Shown one piece after another: positions 43,630 through 53,401 of a stretch of 64,000 nt of DNA. A program made the translations under genes and the position numbers. The notes beneath the pieces were generated by a model. It worked only from the letters and a program-made list of their open reading frames with translations, searched no databases and had not been told where the DNA came from. The stretch is from an uncultured Roseibium sp. GTDB taxonomy: Bacteria > Pseudomonadota > Alphaproteobacteria > Rhizobiales > Stappiaceae. The stretch lies in contig NZ_CANMNP010000003.1 in NCBI RefSeq assembly GCF_947499295.1, positions 248,001 to 312,000 on the forward strand, read 5' to 3'. Every line of letters begins with the position of its first letter. Positions within the stretch are counted from its first letter, which is position 1.

Positions 43630-45057
43630 ATGTCGCTTGCAAGCACCAATGCACGGCGAAGCAACCGTTGGCTGGCGGTTTACGCGCTGTATCTGGCCAT
43701 GTTCATGAACATTCTTGACATGACGGTCGTCAATCTGGCGCTTCCTGTGATCCGTGCAGAATTCAATGCCACCGACACCCAACTTGAATGGATCGTCGTC
43801 GTTTACATTCTGACCTTTGCCGCCGGGCTCTTACCGTTTGGCCGGTTCGGAGACGTTGTTGGCCGTGACAAGGTTTTCCTTTGCGGCGTTGCAGGTTTCA
43901 CAGGCAGTTCGCTTGCTTGCGGAATGGCTCCGGACACGCAATTTCTGATCATAAGCCGGGCTGTTCAGGGGCTTTGCGCGGCTGCCATGGTGCCGCAGAT
44001 CCTTGCCATTGTGCATGTGATCTTCAATGACACGGAAAAAGGAAAGGCGATTGGACTGTTCGGCTCTATTTCTGCCCTTGGGGCTGTTGCGGGGCCACTT
44101 GTGGGCGGCCTTATCGTCACCTTGGACGTGTTTGATCTTAGTTGGCGGCCCATATTCCTGATGAACCTTCCGATTGGCCTCATTTCAATTTTTGGTGCTC
44201 TCAGATTTCTTCCGTCCCTTCAGACCGGTACGCGTCTTGCGCCAGACTGGAGTGGAACGGTGCTCTTTCTTCTGGCTGTCACGCTGGTGCTCTTTCCTCT
44301 TGTCGAGGGCCGTCAGTTCGGGTGGCCGTTCTGGTGTTTTGGCTTAATGGCCCTGGGACTGGCGGGAAGCGTCCTCTTTTATCGTCAGCAAGTGAGCAAT
44401 TTTGAGCGAGGTCTGCCGGAGTTGTTGCCGGTTTCGCTTTGCCGGGACCGGTCTTTCGTCCTGGGCGTGGCGTATGTCTCGATATGTTTTTCCGCGCTCG
44501 CCGGATCGTTTTTCGTATTGTCGATCTATCTTCAGAGCGGTCTTGGACTGACACCGCTTTCTGCCGGTCTGACACTGGCACCGCACCCCTTGGGCGTGAT
44601 GCTGGCCTCAACACTCACAGGACGGTTGGGAACAAGAGTACAGGAGTTGCGCATCCTGACTGGGGCAAGTTTCGTTCTGGCGGGTGTTACCGTGCTTTGG
44701 CTGATTGCCAATAGCGGCGTGGCCGCCTCAAATGGTTTTTGGCTGGGTCTTCCGTTGTTTGCAGTTGGATTGGGCACAGGTGTTCTGATACCGGCACTAT
44801 TTCAGCGGGTTCTCTCGCGCGTGTCAGGTGCGGATGCTGGGGCGGGATCGGGTGTGCTTCAAGCCTTTCAGCAATTGGGAATGGCTGTCGGCATTGCGCT
44901 TCAGGGGCAGATTTTCTTTCAGACACTTGAAAAATTGCCAGGGGGTTATTCGAGCGCAGCCGGTCTTACCCTGCTTTATCCGATAACACTTTTCGGAGCG
45001 CTCGTAGCGCTTTCGCTTTTCTTCCTTTTAGGAAGACAGCGCGGCCCGAAATCATGA
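43630..45057 (+). CDS. MFS drug exporter, DHA2 family (14-TM)
   Basis: A 475-aa major-facilitator exporter with about fourteen hydrophobic segments. Motif D1-like LDMTVVNLALPVIRAEFNA is in the first segment, LLPFGRFGDVVGRDKVF is the loop 2-3 motif A, and GSISALGAVAGPLVGGLI is motif C of antiporters. The ATG at 43630 follows CGGAG; the frame from 43603 is an unlikely extension. It probably exports an amphipathic toxic compound by proton antiport and is controlled by the divergent Rrf2 gene. Confidence 0.9.
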   Translation: MSLASTNARRSNRWLAVYALYLAMFMNILDMTVVNLALPVIRAEFNATDTQLEWIVVVYILTFAAGLLPFGRFGDVVGRDKVFLCGVAGFTGSSLACGMAPDTQFLIISRAVQGLCAAAMVPQILAIVHVIFNDTEKGKAIGLFGSISALGAVAGPLVGGLIVTLDVFDLSWRPIFLMNLPIGLISIFGALRFLPSLQTGTRLAPDWSGTVLFLLAVTLVLFPLVEGRQFGWPFWCFGLMALGLAGSVLFYRQQVSNFERGLPELLPVSLCRDRSFVLGVAYVSICFSALAGSFFVLSIYLQSGLGLTPLSAGLTLAPHPLGVMLASTLTGRLGTRVQELRILTGASFVLAGVTVLWLIANSGVAASNGFWLGLPLFAVGLGTGVLIPALFQRVLSRVSGADAGAGSGVLQAFQQLGMAVGIALQGQIFFQTLEKLPGGYSSAAGLTLLYPITLFGALVALSLFFLLGRQRGPKS

Positions 45058-45075
45058 AGGTTGGACCTGAAAAAT

Positions 45076-45115
45076 GTGCACGGCCTGCCGGGTGGGAGGG
45101 GAGCAGGCCGTGCAC
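45076..45115 (-). terminator. Intrinsic terminator of the Tgl-like gene
   Basis: GTGCACGGCCTGC (45076-45088) and GCAGGCCGTGCAC (45103-45115) are perfect 13-base inverted repeats. On the minus strand the stem is followed by ATTTTTC, so it terminates the minus-strand gene ending at 45147. It may also stop plus-strand read-through from the exporter gene, although no T run follows on that side. Confidence 0.8.
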
Positions 45116-45146
45116 GTTGGCCAGAAGCTGTCAGGCCTCGGGCGTA

Positions 45147-46376
45147 TCAGCGGTTCTTTTCAAGTGTAATGGTCACTTCGACAATTGACTTCGGATCATG
45201 ACGAGAGTCCTTCGAGTCATGATAATCGATGATGATCGTCGCTCCCGGCACACGGACGCGCGAAGGCGGGTTCTCCAGACCGGATCCGATATGTTGATGC
45301 ACATTACCCAAGGCAAAGCCGAAGAGAGTTGCGCATTCTTCCAGTGTTGTCCGTGGGTTTTCAAAGACGCTTGCCGCCAGCGAGCGATAACCATTTGCCT
45401 GCAACGTCGCGACAGTCGGCGCTGATCTACTTGGCTGTGTGGTGCCTTTTTGGGGTATGGTGACAGCCTTTTTAAAGCTGGAGGGTACCTGCAAAAGGCG
45501 GCGGATCGTGAACCGGACCTCTTCGTTCGGGCAAGCGACTATGTGCGGATAACAATCGTGATAGTAGGCGTTTACCAGGGAGCTCCGCAGGTTTTGTTCG
45601 CTCAGCCAGCTGGCGCCCATTCCAGAATAGTGCCGTGTGCCGAGACTGTCTTTGCCCATATACATGGCATTCAGGCCTTGCCAGAAACCATTCGGCGCCC
45701 ACTTCAGGTAATCGTCCTTGTTCTTGAAATACATATAGTCGCCCGGGATCGGCGGATCCTGCAGAGAGCCATTCTGAGCCATGAAATCGGTTGCCGGGTT
45801 GTCGGTCCAGGGACCCACCAGCATGGAGCCAAACTGGGCGGCAAGTTTGGTAAAGGTTCGTGAGCCGAGACCGTCCAAAAGGCCCCAGAAAACGGTCAAT
45901 TGAAATGCGCCGGCACACTCGCCGCGAAAGGGCAGGGAATGGCCGTCAACTGGCTTGACCACTTCGGCAGGTTTGAAGCCGTCCGTCTGCTGCCAGGCAG
46001 CTTCGTTTTTACCGGGATCCAGGAATTGCCAGTATTGAGAAACTCTGGTGGCTCCGCTCGTTCCCAGCCTTGGCTCCGGGCCAAGCGTCGGATCGTAATA
46101 GTCGCCGTCAAAGACACCAGCTGTCAAAGACGTCATTGCCGAGATTGCACCCAGACGAAACAGGATGTTTTCCCAGAAGTGTTGCAGATCGTCGAAGGCG
46201 ACAGGTTGGGATGACGCAAGCGTCGCCGTCAGAATTTCGCCCGTCAGGTCGCTCTGAAGAAGGTGCCTTTCTTCTTTTTTTATCAGGCCGGTCAGATCGC
46301 TCTGAAGCTGACCGATATCCTCAATCGGCTCTCCGCCGATATGCAGACCGCTTTGTGTGCCAATCTCTTTCAGCAT
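45147..46376 (-). CDS. Putative Tgl-like transglutaminase (protein-glutamine gamma-glutamyltransferase-like)
   Basis: A 409-aa protein with remote similarity to the Bacillus spore-coat transglutaminase Tgl. The order of motifs agrees: FRGECAGAFQLTVFWGLLDG (Glu153-Cys154, matching Tgl FECATA with its active cysteine), PGDYMYFKNKDD (residues 211-222, Tgl GDCLYFKNP), WQGLNAMYMG (Tgl WRGENVILLG) and HYSGMG (Tgl FAHGLGI). The second catalytic Glu of Tgl, in WRGEN, is Leu here. An N-terminal 140-residue extension contains a repeated LQSDLTG. The C-terminal 120 residues are unrecognised. It lies downstream of the pseudo-cyclase/AAA gene on the same strand. Confidence 0.55.
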   Translation of the reverse strand: MLKEIGTQSGLHIGGEPIEDIGQLQSDLTGLIKKEERHLLQSDLTGEILTATLASSQPVAFDDLQHFWENILFRLGAISAMTSLTAGVFDGDYYDPTLGPEPRLGTSGATRVSQYWQFLDPGKNEAAWQQTDGFKPAEVVKPVDGHSLPFRGECAGAFQLTVFWGLLDGLGSRTFTKLAAQFGSMLVGPWTDNPATDFMAQNGSLQDPPIPGDYMYFKNKDDYLKWAPNGFWQGLNAMYMGKDSLGTRHYSGMGASWLSEQNLRSSLVNAYYHDCYPHIVACPNEEVRFTIRRLLQVPSSFKKAVTIPQKGTTQPSRSAPTVATLQANGYRSLAASVFENPRTTLEECATLFGFALGNVHQHIGSGLENPPSRVRVPGATIIIDYHDSKDSRHDPKSIVEVTITLEKNR

Positions 46377-46507
46377 TTGCTTGCCCCGTCAGAATTCCTG
46401 GCGTCTTCCGGGCCCCTTCCATGGGTGTGGAAAGACGCGCTCCCTCATAGAATGCATTCGGGCACTCTTGCACTTATTGGTTTAAAAACCGTGACTGGCC
46501 TGCAATC

Positions 46508-49500
46508 TCAGATTTTGTCGGGATTTTTCAGAGCAGGTTGGGCCTGCAAAAGGGCGGTTGCGGTGTTCAGATGCAGCTCTGCGCCGGTCTGCTTTGCCAT
46601 GGAAACCGATGCTTCAAGGAGCTTTCGAACCTGCGGATGCTCTGCTGAATGCAATTTGGCGGTGGCAACGGCTGAAAGCCGCGTCAGTTCCGCATCGAAA
46701 TAGGCTTCTCCGGTCGTATCCGTAAACCGCTTCACATCGTTGAGCCTGATCAGCGCTCCCTTGGCATCGTTCTTTTGAAGAAGAGCTTCCGCGATCCAGG
46801 CTTCCGCATAGGGTCGCGCAAGGATTGCACCGGTCGAGAGATAATCTTCAAGCCCCTTTTCCATGAGCGGCAATGCGCTGGTGTCGCCAGACTTGAATCT
46901 GGCGCGTCCAAGGTTGATTGCCGCCTGAGCTGCCTGCTGAGCAAAATCCTGGTTCCCGCATAGTTCCATTGCTTTGAGGGCGTGCCGTTGGGCAGCTTCA
47001 CTCTTGCCGCAAAAATTGTTGGCGGTTGCCAGAAAGCAACTTGAGAATGCCTGACAGAATGCATGATCAGAGTCTGAGGCCAACCGTTCAAGTTCATCAG
47101 AAACCGTCTGCATTTTTTCCGGCTGATTGGTCAGGGCATAGCACCAGCACAGATAGGATCTGGCCAAAATTCCGAGATCCAGGCTGTAGTTGGTGACCAT
47201 GTCTTCAAAGTCTGCACGCTCGGCATCTGACACGGCCGCCAGAAAGGCGCGCTCGGCACCTTTCAGATCTCCTACATAAAACGCACCGACGCCAGTCATA
47301 TAGTGACCCGCGGCAAGCTCGAGCGCTGTCTGGAGCTGAAGTGCGATTTCCAGGAAATCAGCGCTAAGTTCCAGTGCAAATGAGATATCGGCCCTTACCA
47401 TATGGGCGCCCCAAAGGCCCCAGATCATCTGTAGGTTTTCCGAGGATCTGTCTTGAGGCCTCTTGAGCATGCGGGCCTTGGAATAAACTTCCTGAACCTC
47501 TTCGGATGCAAATCCGTGATTGGTGATCATCTGCGGTCCCAGCAACAGCAGAAAGCGGCTGATTGTGTTGTCGCGCTTTTGATGGCCTTCGATCCCGCGC
47601 GCGAGTTCAAGCGCCTTTTTGAAGTGTTTTCCAGCGTCTTTGTGCGCTGCAAGCCGCACGGCCTGCAGGCCTGCAATTTCAAGATAGTCCAACGACGCAG
47701 CGACGTTTCCAGCTTGTTCAAAGTGGTGCGCGATAACTTCGGCAGCCACCTCGGGCTGGTTCTCCGGGTCACGGGTGAGGGCCGAGGCGATTCTGGCGTG
47801 AAACTCCTTTCGCACCTTTGGCCCAATAGACTGGTAAGCCAGATCCTGAACAAGTCCGTGCTTAAATTCGTATTGCTGCTCTTCTTCTTCTGAAGGAAAA
47901 ATCAAACCTGATTTTTGAAAGGCAGAAAGATGTTTCTTGACCGTTTTTCCAGCGAGACCAGCGATATCTGTCAAAAGTTTCTGGTCGAACTTTCCGCCGA
48001 TGGCCGATGCCATCAATAGCAGCTCTTTGTCGTTGCCCAGGTGCGAGATGCGCGCTGCCAGAGTTTCTCGCAACGAAGCGGGGATAAGCGTTTCCCTGCG
48101 TTCTTCAAAAAAGTCGCCGCCACGATCAATAGCAATATTCATCAGCTCTTCCAGAAAGAGCGGAATACCGTCTGATTTCCGAATGACATGCTCAAAGTGA
48201 GCGTCGGTCATATCGCGTGGTCTCAATTGACTGGCAAGAAAGCGGGTCTGCTCCCGCGTCAGTTGCTGCATCCGGCACGTTCTGTCGGCAAGATCGGCGA
48301 GCTCGCTCGCACCTGGATCCGGGCGTGTGCTGACAAGAGTGAGAATACGGTCCTTTGTAAGTGTGTCTGCCAAATATGCGATCAACTCAAGCGAGCTGCT
48401 GTCCATCCAGTGCGCATCTTCAAAGACCAGAACGACAGGGTGGATCAGAGACAACTGACAAAAACAGTCTTTTAGTGTCTGCAGCGGCGCTTCGGCCGAA
48501 ATTTTCTCCCGCGGCGGGTGACTGTCGAGCCCACCGCTTTTCAGGATCGCTCGCAGGTTTGCATTGTTACGCGGCGTGTCGAGCTTGAGGTCCACAAGAA
48601 GCGTTTGGATCACGCTGCCGATCAGGCTCGGGCTCTGCAGTCCTTTGAGGCCCAAGAAACTGTAGAGGCCTTGAGCGACCGGAAAAAACGGTGTTCGCCT
48701 GTGATGCACCGAACCGCTGAAATTCAGAACAAGAGCCTGGTCGGATCCCGCTTTTTGCAAAAAAGTGTGAATCAGGCGGGACTTGCCGATGCCCGGGTCG
48801 CCTTCGATCAGGATCAACTGGGGCTTTTTGTCTTTCACTGCGCTCCAATTGAGGCGCAGTGATTTCAGCTCGTTCGTTCTTCCAGCAAAGGCGGAGAGGG
48901 TTTTGTCACGCGCATTCGGCAAGGTGGTTGAAGGCGGAGCAATGCTTTGCAGGACCTCATAGGCAATACCTGCACCGTCTGAAAGTTGCACTTGCCTGTA
49001 TTCGAAATTGCTGCGGAACAGCGAGCGGGTGTTCCCGGAAACAAGCAAGGTATTGCCGCACGCGTTTTTTTCCAGAAGCGAAGCTTCATCGAAGACTTTG
49101 CCCGACACATCCTGCGGCGACAGGCTGGGCCCGTCGCTTGGGACAACGAAGCCGACACCACTGGCAATTCCGCAGCGCAGTTGCACCTGGAAGGTGCTGC
49201 CGTCGTTTTTGAAAATTCTGAGGATCTTCTGTGCCGCGAGCACGGCGCGTTCAGCGTCCAGTTCCTTCAGAACCGGAACACCGAACACAAGAACCTTCTG
49301 TCCGCTAGGCAAATTGACAAGTTTACCGCCGAATTCGGAAGCGGTGGCCGCGCAGATGGATCCCAGCTTCGCGAAAAGCATCTCATGGGTCGCATCGGTC
49401 AGCTGAAAGTGCGTTGGTCCGGCTGTATTGATCCCGAAAACAACCACACTCAATTCCGAACGCAGCGGTATTGTGCCTGAGGTGGGGGAGGTCGTTTCGT

Positions 49501-49573
49501 CAGGCGTGAGGCTGGATTGGGCCTTGCCTTTGTTTTTTCCGGGCTTTCTTGACACAGGCAATTTGGCTTCCAC
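46508..49573 (-). CDS. Pseudo-cyclase / AAA-type ATPase / TPR signalling protein, 1021 aa
   Basis: A three-part signalling protein. Residues about 40-210 resemble a class III nucleotide cyclase domain but lack the metal aspartates (VVVFGINTAG for FADI, LPSGQKVLVFG for GDGVLAxFG), so it is probably inactive. Residues about 225-520 are an STAND/AAA ATPase with ILIEGDPGIGKSRLIHTFL (Walker A) and VLVFEDAHWMDSSSLELIA (Walker B). The rest is a long TPR-like helical region (AERAFLAAVSDAERADFEDM and others). No DNA-binding domain is seen. This layout is known in adenylate-cyclase-related 'predicted ATPase' proteins. The Tgl-like gene follows 131 bp downstream. Confidence 0.82.
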   Translation of the reverse strand: MEAKLPVSRKPGKNKGKAQSSLTPDETTSPTSGTIPLRSELSVVVFGINTAGPTHFQLTDATHEMLFAKLGSICAATASEFGGKLVNLPSGQKVLVFGVPVLKELDAERAVLAAQKILRIFKNDGSTFQVQLRCGIASGVGFVVPSDGPSLSPQDVSGKVFDEASLLEKNACGNTLLVSGNTRSLFRSNFEYRQVQLSDGAGIAYEVLQSIAPPSTTLPNARDKTLSAFAGRTNELKSLRLNWSAVKDKKPQLILIEGDPGIGKSRLIHTFLQKAGSDQALVLNFSGSVHHRRTPFFPVAQGLYSFLGLKGLQSPSLIGSVIQTLLVDLKLDTPRNNANLRAILKSGGLDSHPPREKISAEAPLQTLKDCFCQLSLIHPVVLVFEDAHWMDSSSLELIAYLADTLTKDRILTLVSTRPDPGASELADLADRTCRMQQLTREQTRFLASQLRPRDMTDAHFEHVIRKSDGIPLFLEELMNIAIDRGGDFFEERRETLIPASLRETLAARISHLGNDKELLLMASAIGGKFDQKLLTDIAGLAGKTVKKHLSAFQKSGLIFPSEEEEQQYEFKHGLVQDLAYQSIGPKVRKEFHARIASALTRDPENQPEVAAEVIAHHFEQAGNVAASLDYLEIAGLQAVRLAAHKDAGKHFKKALELARGIEGHQKRDNTISRFLLLLGPQMITNHGFASEEVQEVYSKARMLKRPQDRSSENLQMIWGLWGAHMVRADISFALELSADFLEIALQLQTALELAAGHYMTGVGAFYVGDLKGAERAFLAAVSDAERADFEDMVTNYSLDLGILARSYLCWCYALTNQPEKMQTVSDELERLASDSDHAFCQAFSSCFLATANNFCGKSEAAQRHALKAMELCGNQDFAQQAAQAAINLGRARFKSGDTSALPLMEKGLEDYLSTGAILARPYAEAWIAEALLQKNDAKGALIRLNDVKRFTDTTGEAYFDAELTRLSAVATAKLHSAEHPQVRKLLEASVSMAKQTGAELHLNTATALLQAQPALKNPDKI

Positions 49574-49861
49574 CTGGGATTGTCGATACCGCGATCTTCA
49601 GCAATATCGGGAATTGTATCGACACTAGCAATTTAGAGTTGTTGCGCCCAGATTTATTCACAAGGATTACCAGGAAACTAACAGTGTTATTTTTTCCGTC
49701 GAAAGGTATTTCCCGCGTGAACATTAAATCCCTGCACGAGAATACGTAATTTTTACAATATGAATAAACTCATGAGTGTGGAGAGCAGTGATCCAGCCAA
49801 GCTTTCAGGCAATCACCTGGGCACAACCCAGCTTCCCAACTGTTTCACGGACCGCAGCACT

Positions 49862-50656
49862 TCACTGTAGAAGGGAGGCCAAGAACAGGTCGATTTTGCT
49901 ATTCAGAGAAGGAAGGTTCTGGCGCAGGCGGTCCCACTGCAACCTTTTCGAGCTCTTTTTTGAAAAAGCGAGATAGATGTTGGCCACTCCGACCGGATCT
50001 TCGAACGGAGAAACAGTTGTCATGCCAATACGGTCGGCTGTCCAAAGTGTCATGATGCGCGGCGCCACAAAAGCATCGATGCGGCCGTGATGGGTGGCCA
50101 TCAACAGCTGTACGACGGTGTCTCGCTGTTCAATCCTTGCCTTGCCGCTTTCTTCAAGAGCACGGAAATTGGGGTGCATTCGACCCTTTGCGATTTTTCC
50201 GATTGTCAGCCCGTGAAGATCTGTGGCGTTTCCAGTGAATGCAAGGCCGGAATCCTTGCGGGCAAATATCGCCATTTCGAACTGGACAATGGGTTTGTGC
50301 GGATAGACAAGCCACTCTTCACGCTCGGTCGTATGAACGACAGGGAATATGAGGTCCGCACGTCCTTGTTGTGTCGCGAGCTGGGCGCGGGGCCAATTGG
50401 TCACTGCGAACTCAACGCCAACACCGGAAGTCTCGGACGCACTTTGAAGCAGGTCGACCAAGAGCCCCGAGGCCTGTCCGTCTTCGCCAGAATAGAGGTA
50501 GGGAGGTGCCTGAAATCCTGTGATAACCAGCTTGTCAGTTTCGGCGTTTGCCGACTGAGCAGACATTGGTAGCATCATGCTTGCGAGAATGGCGGCAACA
50601 GCTGAAATTCTGGAAAGATGCAAGTTATTTGCACCGCATTTCAAAAAACTCAGCAT
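49862..50656 (-). CDS. Family-3 (amino-acid type) periplasmic binding protein
   Basis: A 264-aa exported protein of the PAAT/SBP-bac-3 fold. The signal peptide ends near ANAETDK (about residue 40). The fold marks are LVITGFQAPPYLYSGEDGQA, GLLVDLLQSASETSGVG and WPRAQLATQQGRADLIFPVV, with LHGLTIGKIAKGRM in the second lobe. No permease or ATPase genes are adjacent, so it may be an orphan sensor-type protein rather than a transporter part. The ligand is unknown. Confidence 0.8.
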   Translation of the reverse strand: MLSFLKCGANNLHLSRISAVAAILASMMLPMSAQSANAETDKLVITGFQAPPYLYSGEDGQASGLLVDLLQSASETSGVGVEFAVTNWPRAQLATQQGRADLIFPVVHTTEREEWLVYPHKPIVQFEMAIFARKDSGLAFTGNATDLHGLTIGKIAKGRMHPNFRALEESGKARIEQRDTVVQLLMATHHGRIDAFVAPRIMTLWTADRIGMTTVSPFEDPVGVANIYLAFSKKSSKRLQWDRLRQNLPSLNSKIDLFLASLLQ

Positions 50657-51055
50657 TTCGCCTGGACCTCATGTCGAATGCCGTTTGGCAAGAAGGCTTC
50701 ATTCACTCAGTGTTCAAGATAAAATCGTGCCTATTAACAAATCAACTTGTATTTTACCTCGGGTAAATTATTAGTAAAAAGGAGTATTGTTAATTGTTCA
50801 GCGAATTTTCCTTGAAATCTATTTAAATTATTCGGAAAAGTGTCAGTTTTAGTATGTTGAAAATGCGTACTCAGTTTTTCACCCGCGGCATGCGTTGATC
50901 ACGAAACACTTGTGATTGTGCCTGCTTTAGGCTGTTTTGCGATTTTCAGCAGTCAAGCCGGAGCGGACGGCACGTTTCAACGTGTTGCCACTAACACCAA
51001 TGGTAAGGCCACATAGACCAGGTGCACAGTTTCCTGCACGCAGTCCGGTGCGGCA
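50657..51055. other. 399-bp AT-rich intergenic region
   Basis: No coding frame is credible. The part next to the binding-protein gene is AT-rich and contains TTTACC and GGTAAA as an inverted repeat with a three-base centre (50753-50767), about 100 bp before that gene's start, which could be an operator. The right part (50930-51050) is of normal composition without recognisable features. Confidence 0.35.
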
Positions 51056-51289
51056 CTACTTCTTTTCTACTGATCGACTGATTTCGGTGATGACACCGAA
51101 TGCAACAGCCGCGAGGATTTTCATGATGCCGCTATCTATTGCCTGTTCCGTGGTTGCCTGTCCGAGAAACAGGCCAGGACGCGGCTCAACAATAGCTCCC
51201 ATTGCAACCCCTGCAGCAACTGCTATTTGAATGCATCCAAGGAAAAATACAACTCCAGCGATTAACGTACCCAGCTTAGTAAAAGGCAT
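51056..51289 (-). CDS. Small membrane protein, 77 aa
   Basis: A hypothetical protein with two hydrophobic segments, at about residues 6-30 (KLGTLIAGVVFFLGCIQIAV to GVAMGAIV) and 50-68 (IMKILAAVAFGVITEIS). The Pro/Gly link EPRPGLFLGQATTEQ between them and a basic end EKK are consistent with a real inner-membrane protein, and GAGAGA lies upstream of the ATG. I do not recognise a family. It is isolated in AT-rich surroundings, so moderate doubt remains. Confidence 0.45.
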   Translation of the reverse strand: MPFTKLGTLIAGVVFFLGCIQIAVAAGVAMGAIVEPRPGLFLGQATTEQAIDSGIMKILAAVAFGVITEISRSVEKK

Positions 51290-51566
51290 TGGAATGTCTC
51301 TCGATGTCTTTGGTAGTTGCTGAAGATTACCTTTCGTTTTTCTTCCTTCAAGTTATTGTTCAAAATACCCTAAATATCGAAAACTTTAATAAAAGAAGCT
51401 TGAATGTTGCTGGGACTGAGAGCCTGGATGGCGGTAGTCGAGATGGCTTGTTCAAACAAGTCTGACCTGAACAAGCCATACGCCGCACAGAGCCGCATTG
51501 TTTAGTCGGCATTTGCCTTCCTGTCGCCGACGGAGAACCAACGGACGCATGACTGTCCTTCTTGTT

Positions 51567-52208
51567 TCAGCGGAGTTCGGTAAACCGTTCACCTTTGAAC
51601 ACTCTGAGCGGATTGCCCCGTTCCAACTGTTTATGGAGCTGGTTTTGGGCGGATTTTTCCCGCGCAAGACCTTCTTCCCGTTTGAGAAAGAGCTTTGACT
51701 TCAACCTTTCCAGAGCAACTTGCCGGTTTCTGTGCTGAGAGCGTTCATCTGTCGATGTAGCGGTGAGGCCGGTCGGCAAGTGTGTGATCCGGACACCGCT
51801 GTCGGTTGTGTTCTGGTGTTGGCCGCCAGGTCCGCCCGAGCGAAACGTTTCCGTTTTTAGCGCCGAAGCCTCAAGGTCGGGCACGGGTCGAGTTGCGGTT
51901 CCGACTGCAAAGACGCCGATAAACCAGTTTTGCCGTTTATGATGAGGGCGAAACGGGCTTTTGCAGGTCCATTGAACGGTACCGGTCCAGCTCATGGAAA
52001 GTGTTCCGGACCCCGCTCCGGTCAAGGTGACGAGAGCAGAGCTTGGATCCTTGTTGTTTGTTTCATCCGCAAGTTCCGCACGAAACCGAATGCCGGCCTT
52101 CTTTGCTTCCATTTCGATCCGGCGAAGGATGTGAGTCACGGCTCTCCTGCATTCGCGCGGGCCGTCTCCGCTTGTGACCAGCAATCTGCTTTGTGAATCA
52201 GTGGTCAT
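51567..52208 (-). CDS. prfH: Peptide chain release factor H-like protein
   Basis: A 213-aa release-factor homologue without the codon-recognition domain. The peptidyl-hydrolase loop [17 protein letters not shown] (GGQ at residues 128-130) and the following [20 protein letters not shown] match domain 3 of RF1/RF2. PrfH recognises ribosomes damaged in the 16S decoding centre and releases the nascent chain so that RtcB can religate the rRNA; this is published for the bacterial rtcB2-prfH pair. Its start overlaps the rtcB stop by four bases, so the two are co-translated. Confidence 0.92.
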   Translation of the reverse strand: MTTDSQSRLLVTSGDGPRECRRAVTHILRRIEMEAKKAGIRFRAELADETNNKDPSSALVTLTGAGSGTLSMSWTGTVQWTCKSPFRPHHKRQNWFIGVFAVGTATRPVPDLEASALKTETFRSGGPGGQHQNTTDSGVRITHLPTGLTATSTDERSQHRNRQVALERLKSKLFLKREEGLAREKSAQNQLHKQLERGNPLRVFKGERFTELR

Positions 52209-53401
52209 CGTCTGCTCCTTCTATCCTGCAAACGGCGTTTTTTGTCCTGACGCGCAGTTGATTGCTCTTGTTTAGCCGCTTTCTTGAAGGTCAGAAGCGG
52301 TTTGAGAGAAGCTACGTTCTTTGCAAGCCCCGCGTCGACAAGCTCGTTCAGAACACGTGTCGGATCTTTGTAGGCATTCGGTGCTTCCTCGATCAGAAGC
52401 TGCCTGTCTTCGCAAACAACCAGGCCGCCAAATGAGGTCCGTGCAAGCTCGTTTCGCTCGGACCGTGTTGCGCCCGCTCGGCCCATCAAGGATCGACGAT
52501 CGTATTTCCGCCCGGCTCCGTGAGCCAGAGAACCAAGTGCATCCTGATTGCCGCGCGTGGCGACAAGCAGATAGCTCAAGGCGTCCCTGGAGCCAGCCAA
52601 TGGAACCAATGGAATATCGGCCTTTGCAGCTCCTTTGCGATGCAGAATTGCGCCGTCCCGAAATTCAATCATGTTGTGTGGTGCGTCCGTGACCGGTTTC
52701 AGTCCGCAGCGCAGTGCGTCGGCAGCCCGTTCTGCGATGAGCGTCCGGTTCAGACTGGCCCAACGAGTGGCCTGACAGTGGTTCTGCCAATAGGCTTGAC
52801 CTTCAGCGCTGTCAGGGTCCAGCCCGGCAAATCGGTCGAGCACGGTGCTGAATACAGCCGTGCCGAGAGAGCGTGAACCTGAGTGAACCAGAAGCGCCAG
52901 ATCTCCTTTCTTGAGCCCGGACATTTCAAGCGCTGAGTTTTCGGTGCTTGCGTCAACAACCTGCAATTCGCAGAAGTGGTTTCCGCCACCGATTGTGCCA
53001 AGGGCCTGAACATGCAAGGTTTCGGGCAGATCCAGGGCGTTCAGGCGAGCTGCACCGTCGCCGGGCCAACTGCCTTCAAGCGTGCGGAGTTTTTGTGCCG
53101 CCTTGTCCAGACGCAGCTTGCGAAACGGCAAATCGAGCACAAACAGGCTCATTCCGCAGCCAATGTCGTTGCCGATCAGCTGCGGATAGATCCGGTCGGC
53201 CAGTATTGCGCTGCCGACAGGGCCGTATTTGCCCGGATGCAGATCCGGGAATGCGGCAATATTGATCACGCCACGCATTGCGGCCACCTGCTCAAGCTGG
53301 TCTTCGGCTGTGCCTTCGATCCAGGAGCGGTCGGAATAAAAACGATGAATAGACACCGGGCGATCAGATCGCACGGAGCGTTCTTTTGTAGAAGTGCCCA
53401 T
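52205..53401 (-). CDS. rtcB: RtcB family RNA ligase (PrfH-associated)
   Basis: An RNA ligase of about 398 aa joining 2',3'-cyclic phosphate or 3'-phosphate to 5'-OH ends with GTP. Metal and active-site motifs are visible: [24 protein letters not shown] (residues about 76-85), [13 protein letters not shown], the HSGSRSLG segment and the guanylylated His region [12 protein letters not shown]. The ATG at 53401 (MGTSTKERS) has AAGGGT upstream; an in-frame ATG 13 codons earlier is possible. It is shorter than housekeeping RtcB proteins, as usual for the PrfH-linked group. First gene of the rtcB-prfH operon. Confidence 0.9.
   Translation of the reverse strand: MGTSTKERSVRSDRPVSIHRFYSDRSWIEGTAEDQLEQVAAMRGVINIAAFPDLHPGKYGPVGSAILADRIYPQLIGNDIGCGMSLFVLDLPFRKLRLDKAAQKLRTLEGSWPGDGAARLNALDLPETLHVQALGTIGGGNHFCELQVVDASTENSALEMSGLKKGDLALLVHSGSRSLGTAVFSTVLDRFAGLDPDSAEGQAYWQNHCQATRWASLNRTLIAERAADALRCGLKPVTDAPHNMIEFRDGAILHRKGAAKADIPLVPLAGSRDALSYLLVATRGNQDALGSLAHGAGRKYDRRSLMGRAGATRSERNELARTSFGGLVVCEDRQLLIEEAPNAYKDPTRVLNELVDAGLAKNVASLKPLLTFKKAAKQEQSTARQDKKRRLQDRRSRR

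Noticed and set aside
46240..46330. Near-identical segments encoding LQSDLTG in the Tgl-like gene, considered as a mobile repeat
   Set aside because: It is a short in-frame internal duplication inside one coding region, without flanking features of mobility.
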